From an uncultured Eubacteriales bacterium (lineage in GTDB: Bacteria > Bacillota > Clostridia > Oscillospirales > Oscillospiraceae), in NCBI GenBank assembly GCA_900320465.1, contig ONSQ01000017.1, positions 1 through 54,188 of the forward strand: a stretch of 54,188 nucleotides of DNA, in the 5' to 3' direction. Below, in pieces: positions 31,364-38,703 of the stretch (position 1 is the first letter of the stretch; every line of letters begins with the position of its first letter). The notes below the pieces were generated by a model that made no database searches, was not told the origin of the DNA, and saw nothing but the letters and a program-made list of their open reading frames with translations. Made by a program: the position numbers and the translations under genes.

Positions 31364-32587
31364 TTATACCACCTGGAACAGGTAAAACTTCAGATAATCC
31401 GTCTCGGGCACGTTCCACAGGATCGGGTGATCCGGGGCCTGCTGGCGCATCTCGATCTGGCGCAGCTCCACGCCCGCGTCCGCCGCGGCGCTTTTGAGCA
31501 TCTTTTCAAACAGGGCGCTGGGCATGAAATGGCTGCACGAGGCCGTGGCCAGATACCCGCCTCGGGGCAGCAGCTTCATGGCGCGGTAGTTGATCTCCTT
31601 ATAGCCCCGCTCGGCGCTGCCAACGGTCCTGCGGGACTTGGTGAAGGCCGGGGGATCGAGGATGATAAAGTCATAGGGCTTGCCGCCTTGGGCCTCCAGC
31701 GAAGGGAGCAGGTCGAAAATGTCGGCGCAGAGAAAGTCCATTCTGTCGGCAAGACCGTTGCGCGCGGCATTCTGACGCGCCATTTCCACGGCGCTCTCGG
31801 ACACGTCCACCGCCGTCACGTGCTCCGCTCCGCCCAGAGCCGCGTTGAGGGCAAAGGAGCCGGTGTGCGTAAAGCAGTCCAGCACGCGCTTGCCCTTCGC
31901 CAGCCGGGCCACTGCCTGGCGATTGTATTTCTGATCCAGAAAAAAGCCGGTTTTCTGGCCGTTTTCCACGTCCACGGTATAAAAGACGCCGTTTTCACAG
32001 ATTTCCGTGACGGGGGAGGCGGGATGCTCGCCGCCCCACCAGCCCTTGCCCTGCTCCAGCCCCTCCAGGGCGCGGATGGCCACGTCGTTGCGCTCAAAGA
32101 TACCGGAGATCACCTGGCCGTCTTCGCGCAGCACCTCCAGAAGCAGGGGAAAGAGCGTGGGCTTGAGGCGCTCCATACCGGCTGACAGCGTCTGGACCGC
32201 CAGCAGATCGGAAAAGCGGTCAACCGTCAGACCGGGGAAGCCGTCGGCCTCGCCGAATATCACGCGGCAGCAGCCCAGATCCTCCGGCCGCAGGACGCTT
32301 TTGCGGTAGTCCCAGGCGTACTGAACACGCCGCCGCCAGAAGGCCGAATCAAAGCGGTCGTTGGCGTTGCGCGAGACCAGGCGCAGGCGGATCTTGCTCT
32401 CGCGGCTGACAAAGCCGGTGCCGAGATATTTGCCTTTTTCGCTCACCGCGTCGGCCAGCGCGCCGTTTTCGCACGCGCCTTCTTCGCGCAGCACCTCCTC
32501 GGCGTAGATCCAGGGGTGGCCGCCCTCGACCCAGCGGGTGCCCTTGGCGGTGATGATAAAGCGGGGATAGGCTCTGTCTGCTTTCAT
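31364..32587 (-). CDS. Class I SAM-dependent rRNA cytosine methyltransferase, RlmI type
   Basis: 407 residues, matching RlmI-family length. The N-terminal PUA domain (about 8-80, beginning RFIITAKGTRWVEGGHPWIY) binds RNA. An EEHAD/RFD-like linker follows. The Rossmann methyltransferase domain has the SAM motif VLDCFTHTGSFAL (about 236-248), the acidic AVDVSESAVEMA strand, the catalytic DPPAF motif (about 310) and SCSHF near 344. E. coli RlmI makes m5C1962 in 23S rRNA; the exact target here is inferred. Monocistronic, between two terminators. Confidence 0.9.
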   Translation of the reverse strand: MKADRAYPRFIITAKGTRWVEGGHPWIYAEEVLREEGACENGALADAVSEKGKYLGTGFVSRESKIRLRLVSRNANDRFDSAFWRRRVQYAWDYRKSVLRPEDLGCCRVIFGEADGFPGLTVDRFSDLLAVQTLSAGMERLKPTLFPLLLEVLREDGQVISGIFERNDVAIRALEGLEQGKGWWGGEHPASPVTEICENGVFYTVDVENGQKTGFFLDQKYNRQAVARLAKGKRVLDCFTHTGSFALNAALGGAEHVTAVDVSESAVEMARQNAARNGLADRMDFLCADIFDLLPSLEAQGGKPYDFIILDPPAFTKSRRTVGSAERGYKEINYRAMKLLPRGGYLATASCSHFMPSALFEKMLKSAAADAGVELRQIEMRQQAPDHPILWNVPETDYLKFYLFQVV

Positions 32588-32640
32588 GTTCGGCGTTTCC
32601 TTTCGGTTAATGGAAGTATCCTACCATAAATGGGGAAAAA

Positions 32641-32670
32641 AGAAAAGTACCGCAGGCGCGGTACTTTTCT
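32641..32670 (-). terminator. Terminator of the BlaR1-like gene
   Basis: A perfect 13-bp stem: AGAAAAGTACCGC (32641-32653) with GCGGTACTTTTCT (32658-32670), loop AGGC. On the minus strand it runs into TTTTTCCCC. Confidence 0.88.
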
Positions 32671-32675
32671 TTTGC

Positions 32676-35600
32676 TCACGGCGTCGTCTCCGCCGGCGCG
32701 GACGGGGGATTGCCCGGCCAGAGAGGCGTTTGCAGCGAGATGCAGCTGATGCGGTAGGAGATGATGCCGTTGCCGTTGTCCTGGGCGATGAAGGCCATCA
32801 GATGGTCGGCAAAGGTCTCGCCGTAGAGACATTCGCCCAGCTCCTCAGAGGAAGCGGCGGCCACCTGCTCCCGCCAGACCTCGATGCCGTTCTTCTCACA
32901 GAAGCCCTCGTCGGACAGAGAGCTGACGAATTCCTGCGGCGTCCAGAGGTGGAAGGCCCGGTCGTCGACAAAAACCTGTACGGGGAAGCGGATGCGCTTG
33001 CTCAGCTCCACCCATCTGCCGTCGGCGATCAGCTGCCGCACCTCGTCGACGAAGACGGCGCGGTCGCTGCCCGGCTCGCAGCTGTGTGGCGGTTGATCGT
33101 GGTAGGGGTTTTCCAGCTGGGCGATGGAGTCCGGGGAGGACTGCTCCTGGCCGTTCCAGGTCCGGTGCAGGCTCTCCTGCCGCGCGATCTCCGCCAGGAG
33201 GGCCGAGGCCTCCACCGGGACGCCGTTTTCGTCCAGATCCAGGCGCTCGCCCAACAGGTCCGCGCCGTTCCAGCGCATGCCGCTGCACTCCCGCAGCGTA
33301 AGGGCCGGGGAGGGTACGTCATGCACGTCGCAGCCGGTGAAAACCAGCCCTTCCGTGCGATAAAAGCTGACCGCACCCTGGGAGCATTCATAGATCTCGC
33401 AGTCCGTCACGGCCACGTCGCGGCAGTTCGAGCCCTGCAGCCCCAGAATGCCGCAGCCGTAGAGACGGCAGCGCTCCACCGTCACGCCCGCACAGTTTTC
33501 AAACAACAGCACGCCGCCGGAGCAGGAGCCCGGCTCGACGGTGTGGCCCGCCGTGAAGCCCTCCAGACGCAGATCGCTGCAATTGCTGAAGCTCAGCACG
33601 TCGGCATAGCGCGGCACGGCGCTGATCGCGGTGTCCTCCGGCGCCTCCGCCGCGGCGCGGAGCGTCAGACCGTCCACATCGTGGATCACCAGCTCGGGCC
33701 CGTCGTAGTTCTGGACCCAGTAGTAGTATTCGCCGCCCTTGGTGCCGTAGTTGGAGGCCTGGGACAGGTCGAAGAGAGCGCCGTCCAGCAGGATCGTGCG
33801 CTGAGGGCCGAGGGAGCGCAGCAGCTCGTCCACCGTTCTGACGCTGAGGGTGGCGCCCGCCTCCGCCTCGGCGGCCTTCTCGGCGCGGACCGGGGGAAAG
33901 ACCAGATTGGGGTCTATCTCGAAGAGCGTCATGGCCTCCAGCGCCTCGTCGGTGAGCGAATTGCCGTCCCGGTCGACGATATCCGCCTCCCGGTTGATGA
34001 TCCAGAGGGGCTTGCTGACGCCGTCATAGCCGGTGTTGGAGGAGAAGACGCAGCCGTCCACCACGCCGGGGTATTGGTCAAAGGAAAAGAGGGCGCTGTC
34101 AAAGCGGTTGGAAGAGACCTCGTTGGTCAGGAAAAAGGCGTTTTGGGTATACGAGCAGCTCATGAGATACTGGGCGGTGTTGTCGTGCACCCGGTTGCCG
34201 TACACCGCAAAGCCGTCGGTGTTGGACGCGCTGAAGAGGGCCGTGGCGCCGGCCTGTCCTGGTCGGGCGCCGTGACGGTCGATCTCACAATTGCTCACGC
34301 GCACGTTGCGGCAGCGCAGCACGTCCACGGCGCTGTAGCTGCACTCGTAGATGCGGCAGTCCGCCACGCTCAGATCGTGACAGTCCGTGGCCCTGACGCC
34401 TATGGTGCCGCAGCCGTAAAGACCGCAGTAGAGCACCGACACCTCGCCGCAGTCCACCAGCTCCACCACGCCGCCCCGGCAGAAGCCCGGCTCGGGACTG
34501 TGGCCGGCGGTCAGCTCGCTGAGAGTCAGACCCTGGCAGTTGTAAAAGTGCAGCACGTTGGCGTAGCGGGGCGAGATGCAGATCGAGGTCCTGTCCATGC
34601 CCGCGCCGAAGATGCTGAGATTGTCCGCATCGTGGATCACCAGCTCATAGCAGGGCGCGGTGCCGGTCATCGTCACCTCGTTCCAGTCGTAATAGGGGCC
34701 GGAGCCTTTGCCGTAGTCCTTGGCGTCGGCAAAATCGTACGAGCCTTCGTCCAGCAGGATCAGCGTATCCGGGGCGATGGCGGCAAGCAGTTCATCCACG
34801 TTCGACACGTGCACCGTTCGGCTGCCCTCGCCCGGCGCGGAGGAAGCCTCCGGCGCTCTCGGCCCGGCACCGGCGGCACAGCCTGCCAGCAGCACCAGAC
34901 TCAGCAGTGCGGCGAGAGCGCGTCCGGCGCCCCGGCGATAGTGCATGATCTGTTCCAGCCGCTCCTTCAGATTGCGCTTCTCGGTGGAAAAGGTGGTGGC
35001 CACCACCCCGGCGGGCAGCGCGCCGGCGGCGGCCATACGCAGGAGCGTGTCGCCGTAAGCCTGCTTCTGCTCGCGGCTCATGTCCCTGAGCAGCAGCTCG
35101 TCGCAGCTCAGCTCGCAGGCCCGGTCCAGCTCCCGCCGGATGAGATAGCTCAGCGGATTGAACCAGTGGGCGCTGAGAACGAGCACGGCGAACCATTTGT
35201 ACAGCGCGTCGCCGCGCCGGTAGTGGGTCAGCTCGTGGCGGATGATGCCCGCGAGCGCGGCCTCGTCGAAGTCCCGCTCCGGCAGGACGATCGTGGGCGA
35301 AAGAAGGCCGAACATCAGCGGCGTTTTGACCGCGCGGCTGGTATAGAGGGCGCACTTTCTCCCCGGCAGGGAGCGGTACAGCGCCCGGACAGAGACCTCC
35401 GGCGCACGCAGCGTCCGCCGCAGACGGCGGGTGAAGCGCAGATACGCCCAAAGCGTATAGCCCAGCGAGACAAGCGTCCCCAGGGCCCAGGCGCAGAGGA
35501 AGAACGTCTCGGGCCGCACCGACGCGCTGCGCGCCGGCGCGGTCGCCGCCCGACTTTCCGCCGGAAGCTCCCGCGCCGCTTCACACTCTTCGGCGGTGAC

Positions 35601-35891
35601 CGGGAGGGGGTTGTCCGGCAGCGGCGCGGCGGGGGAGTAATACAGCGCGTCCCCAGCCTCCGGCGCCGCCGGGGCGGACATCGGCGCAGCGGCGGTCTGT
35701 GCCGCAGGCGCCTCGGCCGCTCTCACGCCGCCCACCAGCCCCGGCAGCGGCAGGGCCAGGCGCAGCAGCACCAGCAGCCAGGCGTAGTAATACACCGTGC
35801 TGGGCATGCGCCGCAGCAGCACATAGCGCAGCGCCAGGAGCAGCAGCGCCACCGCGCTGCCGCTGAGGGTGAGGATGAGAAGCGTTTTCAT
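32676..35891 (-). CDS. BlaR1-type M56 sensor protease fused to a duplicated beta-helix sensor
   Basis: A 1071-residue membrane protein. Residues about 5-25 and 32-54 form the first helices. A Pro/Ala-rich loop and a third helix (about 130-150) precede the M56 gluzincin domain: HELTH at 219-223 and the downstream RRELDRACELSCDE segment (about 252-265). A last membrane helix lies at about 317-337. The outer part is not a penicillin-binding domain: it has two related parallel beta-helix modules (about 360-665 and 679-870), rich in NC/DC ladders such as YGCGTIGVRATDC, and a C-terminal alpha/beta domain (about 944-1060). It follows blaI by three bases, so it should cleave or trigger cleavage of that repressor. 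The ligand is unknown. Confidence 0.9.
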   Translation of the reverse strand: MKTLLILTLSGSAVALLLLALRYVLLRRMPSTVYYYAWLLVLLRLALPLPGLVGGVRAAEAPAAQTAAAPMSAPAAPEAGDALYYSPAAPLPDNPLPVTAEECEAARELPAESRAATAPARSASVRPETFFLCAWALGTLVSLGYTLWAYLRFTRRLRRTLRAPEVSVRALYRSLPGRKCALYTSRAVKTPLMFGLLSPTIVLPERDFDEAALAGIIRHELTHYRRGDALYKWFAVLVLSAHWFNPLSYLIRRELDRACELSCDELLLRDMSREQKQAYGDTLLRMAAAGALPAGVVATTFSTEKRNLKERLEQIMHYRRGAGRALAALLSLVLLAGCAAGAGPRAPEASSAPGEGSRTVHVSNVDELLAAIAPDTLILLDEGSYDFADAKDYGKGSGPYYDWNEVTMTGTAPCYELVIHDADNLSIFGAGMDRTSICISPRYANVLHFYNCQGLTLSELTAGHSPEPGFCRGGVVELVDCGEVSVLYCGLYGCGTIGVRATDCHDLSVADCRIYECSYSAVDVLRCRNVRVSNCEIDRHGARPGQAGATALFSASNTDGFAVYGNRVHDNTAQYLMSCSYTQNAFFLTNEVSSNRFDSALFSFDQYPGVVDGCVFSSNTGYDGVSKPLWIINREADIVDRDGNSLTDEALEAMTLFEIDPNLVFPPVRAEKAAEAEAGATLSVRTVDELLRSLGPQRTILLDGALFDLSQASNYGTKGGEYYYWVQNYDGPELVIHDVDGLTLRAAAEAPEDTAISAVPRYADVLSFSNCSDLRLEGFTAGHTVEPGSCSGGVLLFENCAGVTVERCRLYGCGILGLQGSNCRDVAVTDCEIYECSQGAVSFYRTEGLVFTGCDVHDVPSPALTLRECSGMRWNGADLLGERLDLDENGVPVEASALLAEIARQESLHRTWNGQEQSSPDSIAQLENPYHDQPPHSCEPGSDRAVFVDEVRQLIADGRWVELSKRIRFPVQVFVDDRAFHLWTPQEFVSSLSDEGFCEKNGIEVWREQVAAASSEELGECLYGETFADHLMAFIAQDNGNGIISYRISCISLQTPLWPGNPPSAPAETTP

Positions 35892-35894
35892 CGC

Positions 35895-36275
35895 TCACTC
35901 CTCCACCCGGAACAGCTGCCGCAGCTCTTCGATGTCCTCACGGGTCAGACCGTCGGACTGCACCAGCGCGGCCACCAGATCCCGCGCCCGGCCCCGGTAG
36001 AGCTTCCGGATCAGGTTGTCGGTGGCCCAGCTGTTATACTCGTTTTCGGTAATGAGGGGGCTGTAATGGAATACGCCCCGCTTTTCCTGGCGGATAACGC
36101 CCTTGGCGGTCAGCCGGGCGACGAGGGTCTTGACCGTGGTGGCCTCCCAGCCGCGGCTGTGCTGCAGCGCCTCGCGGATGCGGTTGACGCCCAGAGGCTC
36201 CCCGGCCTGCCAGAGCACCCTCATGACCTCCAGCTCGGAATCGGATATTTTTTCGGCTAAGGATTGCGACATCAT
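35895..36275 (-). CDS. BlaI/MecI/CopY family repressor
   Basis: A 126-residue winged-helix repressor: ISDSELEVMRVLWQAGEPLGVNRIREAL (about 9-36), then GWEATTVKTLVARLTAKGVIRQEKRGVFHYSP, and a C-terminal dimerisation helix pair. It is in the standard BlaI-BlaR1 order with the sensor protease gene three bases downstream. Known BlaI is inactivated when BlaR1 senses a beta-lactam; here the sensor domain differs, so the inducer is uncertain. No beta-lactamase or PBP gene is adjacent. The ATG at 36275 follows GGAGG by five bases; the next codon is also ATG. Confidence 0.93.
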   Translation of the reverse strand: MMSQSLAEKISDSELEVMRVLWQAGEPLGVNRIREALQHSRGWEATTVKTLVARLTAKGVIRQEKRGVFHYSPLITENEYNSWATDNLIRKLYRGRARDLVAALVQSDGLTREDIEELRQLFRVEE

Positions 36276-36345
36276 CTGCACCTCCTGTGAAAAAATGAGG
36301 GAGAAGAGCCCGGGATGCTGTTTCCGGGCGCTTCTCCGGAAAAGT

Positions 36346-36400
36346 CTACACTTGTAGTCCGGACGCTGCCATCGTATCATACACAGACTACACTTGTCAA
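36346..36400 (-). promoter_or_regulatory. blaI promoter with two BlaI-type operators
   Basis: Operator 1: the perfect palindrome CTACA-CT-TGTAG (36346-36357). Operator 2: CTACA-CT-TGTCA (36388-36399), one half degenerate. The minus-strand promoter is TTGACA (36400-36395), 18-base spacer, TACGAT (36376-36371). Operator 2 covers the -35 box and operator 1 lies just after the transcript start. The TACA/TGTA half sites match BlaI/MecI operators. Confidence 0.82.
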
Positions 36401-36432
36401 CTCTGCAACTCTTAAGAATCGTTAAGGACCGC

Positions 36433-36469
36433 AAAACCGCCGCGGCTGATATGAAGCCGCGGCGGTTTT
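36433..36469 (-). terminator. Terminator of the cupin gene
   Basis: A perfect 15-bp stem: AAAACCGCCGCGGCT (36433-36447) with AGCCGCGGCGGTTTT (36455-36469). Confidence 0.85.
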
Positions 36470-36491
36470 CCGGTATGTGGGTGCGTGCGTA

Positions 36492-36845
36492 TCAGCAATA
36501 GAGGATCAGCGCGATCATTTCCAGATCCTCGCTGCCGTTGTTCTTCATGGAGTGGCCCTCGCCGTCGCCCACAAAGCTCATGTCGCCGGGGCGCATGGTG
36601 ATGATCTCGCCGTTGTCGCTGTAGCTGCCCTCGCCCTTGAGGACGTAGTAGCATTCGCCGTCCCCGTGGTGGACGTGCCAGGCCACCTCGGCTCCCGGCG
36701 CCAGCACCACCCGGTTGAACACGCGGCCCTTGCCGAACATTTCCGCCTCGCCGTCCAGGATCACGTGCATCTCGGCCTCGCCCTCGCCGCCGAACATCTT
36801 CTTGCGAAGGACCTTTTCCTCGCCGTTTCTTCTGACAATACTCAT
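36492..36845 (-). CDS. Cupin domain protein
   Basis: A 117-residue single-domain cupin. Motif 1 is WHVHHGDGECYYVLKGEG (about 56-73) with the His-His-Glu metal ligands, and motif 2 is PGDMSFVGDGEGHSMKN, supplying the last histidine. A metal-dependent small-molecule binding or isomerase/dioxygenase role is possible; no substrate can be assigned. It starts one base after the stop of the LUD-domain gene, so both are one operon ending at a strong terminator. Confidence 0.88.
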   Translation of the reverse strand: MSIVRRNGEEKVLRKKMFGGEGEAEMHVILDGEAEMFGKGRVFNRVVLAPGAEVAWHVHHGDGECYYVLKGEGSYSDNGEIITMRPGDMSFVGDGEGHSMKNNGSEDLEMIALILYC

Positions 36846-36846
36846 C

Positions 36847-37440
36847 TCAATATCCCAGCTCCTCGTCGATCAGAATGATTTCGCTCGTCATGCCGCCCAT
36901 GGGCGCCCAGAGCACCAGCAGCGCGTTGCAGATGCGGTCGGCGCTGCGGCAGTCGTGGCATTTGCCGTCCAGCTTGCAGGGGGTCTTTTTGGCTTCGAAG
37001 CGCAGGGCGTTGCGGGTGGCGGCCACGTTGCGGGCCCGCGCCAGGGCGCTTTCAAAGTCGGGGCAGATCTTGTTGGTGCCCGCCACGATGTACAGCCGCT
37101 TGCGGCCGAACACCTGGCCGGCCAGACGGTTCCCGTTGCCGTCGATGTTCAGGATCTCGCCGCCCTCGGTCATGGCGTTGGCGCTGGAGATATACACCGC
37201 GGCGGCGTTGGCCTTCTGCAGCGTCTCCGGACCGGGGACCACCCAGTGCCAGAACACCTGGTTGTCAGCCGACAGGGCGTCATACAGCCCCAGCTCCCTG
37301 ACGGTCATGCTGCCGCCGATGCCGACGGTGGTGCCGGTGATCTGCCCGGCCAGATAGTCGCGGGCCTCGGCGCCGGTGGCAAAGTGCTGCACGCTGTAGC
37401 CGCGCAGCTTCAGATTGCGTATGGTTTTTTCCACATCCAT
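36847..37440 (-). CDS. LUD domain protein (lactate utilisation/YkgG family)
   Basis: A 197-residue LUD-domain protein: GGSMTVRELGLYDAL (about 42-56), AAVYISSANAMTEGGEILNIDGNGNR (about 80-105) and VAGTNKICPDFESALARARNVAATRNALR. It has a C-terminal CHDC...C cysteine group (about 161-171). LutC-type LUD proteins work in iron-sulphur lactate dehydrogenase complexes, but the LutA and LutB partners are absent here; single LUD proteins like this are common in clostridia and unassigned. It is operonic with the downstream cupin gene. Confidence 0.88.
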   Translation of the reverse strand: MDVEKTIRNLKLRGYSVQHFATGAEARDYLAGQITGTTVGIGGSMTVRELGLYDALSADNQVFWHWVVPGPETLQKANAAAVYISSANAMTEGGEILNIDGNGNRLAGQVFGRKRLYIVAGTNKICPDFESALARARNVAATRNALRFEAKKTPCKLDGKCHDCRSADRICNALLVLWAPMGGMTSEIILIDEELGY

Positions 37441-37474
37441 GGCGTTTTCCCTCCTGTTTTTGGTAAAAAAGATA

Positions 37475-37518
37475 AAAAAGCTCCATCTTTGCGACCAGTA
37501 TACCGCAAAGAGGGAGCT
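37475..37518 (-). terminator. Probable terminator of the nucleotidyltransferase gene
   Basis: AAAGCTCC (37477-37484 region) pairs with GGAGCTTT (37512-37519 region), with an inner CTTTGCG/CGCAAAG helix. On the minus strand a T-rich tract (TTTTTTATC) follows. The helix is interrupted by a mismatch. Confidence 0.65.
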
Positions 37519-37525
37519 TTGTAAA

Positions 37526-38554
37526 TTACAGATTCAGCGCCCGGATGATTTCCCCGGCGCTGAGAGCCAGCGAGGCGGCAAATTCGGCATCCGGCGCCCG
37601 GACGGAAACGGAGATGGCGCTGCGGTCGGCCCGGGGCCGGATATGCACTTCCCCGGCGGGGAGCGGCACGCGGATGCCGTCGGTGAAGTCGGCGCCCATC
37701 TCCAGCATCAGCGATGACAGCGCGCCCATGGCCGCGGCCCGGTCCCGGCAGGCCACCTCCGCCGTGGCGGCCGTCTCCTCGGGCGGACGGCGATGCCCCG
37801 GCGTACCGGCCCGGGGCCGAAAGGCCTCCGGGACGTCCAGCTTCAGCCGCCCCTCCAGCGCGTCCACGCAGCACTGATAATAGCTCAGGGGCGTGCCGAT
37901 GTCCCGCCAGTAGCCATCCATCTCCGCCCCCAGGAGCTTTTCGCCCCGGCGCAGCAGCAGCGGGAACAGGTCCCGGGCAAAGTCGAAGGGCGCGCCGTCG
38001 GGCACCGCCGCCATGGCCCGGGGCGAGAGCACATAGATCCCCGTGTTGACCCGGTCGCTGACCACCCGTTCCCAGTCCGGCTTTTCCACGAAGCCGCGGA
38101 TCTCCCCGTCGCCGTCTGTCACCGCAAGACCAAAACGCAGCGGCGCTGACTCCCGCCGCAGGGCGACGGTCACGGCGGCGCCGCTCTCCCGGTGGCGGCG
38201 GAACAGCGCGCCCAGGTCATAGTCGCACACCGCGTCGCCCGACAGCAGCAGAAAATCCTCGTCCCCGTAAAAATCCGCGCAGTTTTTCACCGCGCCGGCC
38301 GTGCCCAGCGGCGTGTCCTCCACCCGGTAGCACAGCCCGACGCCCAGGGCCGCGCCATCGCCGAGAGCGTCCATGATCGTCTGGGCCCGGTAGCCCAGCG
38401 CGGCGCAGACCTGCGTGCAGCCGCAGCGCCGCAGCAGAAGCAGCAGATGCTCCATCACGCTGCGGCCCAGCAGCTCCACCAGAGGCTTTGGCGCTCCCCG
38501 GGTCACGGCGCGCAGCCGCGTGCCCTCGCCTCCGGCCAGAATGACAGCTTTCAT
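37526..38554 (-). CDS. Sugar nucleotidyltransferase with a C-terminal phosphomannomutase-like tail
   Basis: 342 residues. The N-terminal NTP-transferase domain (about 1-235) has the GGEGTRLR pyrophosphorylase loop (8-15), KPLVELLGRSVMEH, the SGDAVCDYDLG metal site and the WRDIGTPLSYYQ end motif; it would make an NDP-sugar such as GDP-mannose. In close families this domain is fused to a left-handed beta-helix and a full phosphomannomutase (about 800 residues in total). Here a short linker is followed at about 268-342 by a segment like phosphomannomutase domain IV (ACRDRAAAMGALSSLMLE, then FTDGIRVPLPAGEVHIRPRA). It looks like an in-frame internally deleted fusion. Monocistronic, divergent from gdpP. 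Confidence 0.85.
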   Translation of the reverse strand: MKAVILAGGEGTRLRAVTRGAPKPLVELLGRSVMEHLLLLLRRCGCTQVCAALGYRAQTIMDALGDGAALGVGLCYRVEDTPLGTAGAVKNCADFYGDEDFLLLSGDAVCDYDLGALFRRHRESGAAVTVALRRESAPLRFGLAVTDGDGEIRGFVEKPDWERVVSDRVNTGIYVLSPRAMAAVPDGAPFDFARDLFPLLLRRGEKLLGAEMDGYWRDIGTPLSYYQCCVDALEGRLKLDVPEAFRPRAGTPGHRRPPEETAATAEVACRDRAAAMGALSSLMLEMGADFTDGIRVPLPAGEVHIRPRADRSAISVSVRAPDAEFAASLALSAGEIIRALNL

Positions 38555-38611
38555 TGCGTTTCCTCCCGTAGCTTTTGCCCTTAGTATCTCCCGGGGGGAG
38601 GAAAATATTTG

Positions 38612-38640
38612 TTGTAATGCGTCCGCGCGTTTGCTATAAT
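38612..38640 (+). promoter_or_regulatory. Sigma-A promoter of the gdpP-ftsH operon
   Basis: TTGTAA (38612-38617), 17-base spacer, TATAAT (38635-38640). The transcript would start near 38647, giving a leader of about 57 bases to the TTG start at 38704. Confidence 0.85.
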
Positions 38641-38703
38641 ATAGTATCGTACATTAATATGCGTAAATGCACTTTTCATTCGCTCAACGAAGGAAGTGAG
38701 GGC

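Noticed and set aside
32586..36260. A 1224-codon open frame on the plus strand
   Set aside because: It spans two convincing minus-strand genes (blaI and the BlaR1-like gene), passes through their terminator, and encodes no recognisable domain.
38659..38703. An upstream ATG as the gdpP start
   Set aside because: It lies only about 12 bases after the predicted transcript start and lacks a ribosome site; the TTG at 38704 has one and gives the usual N-terminus.
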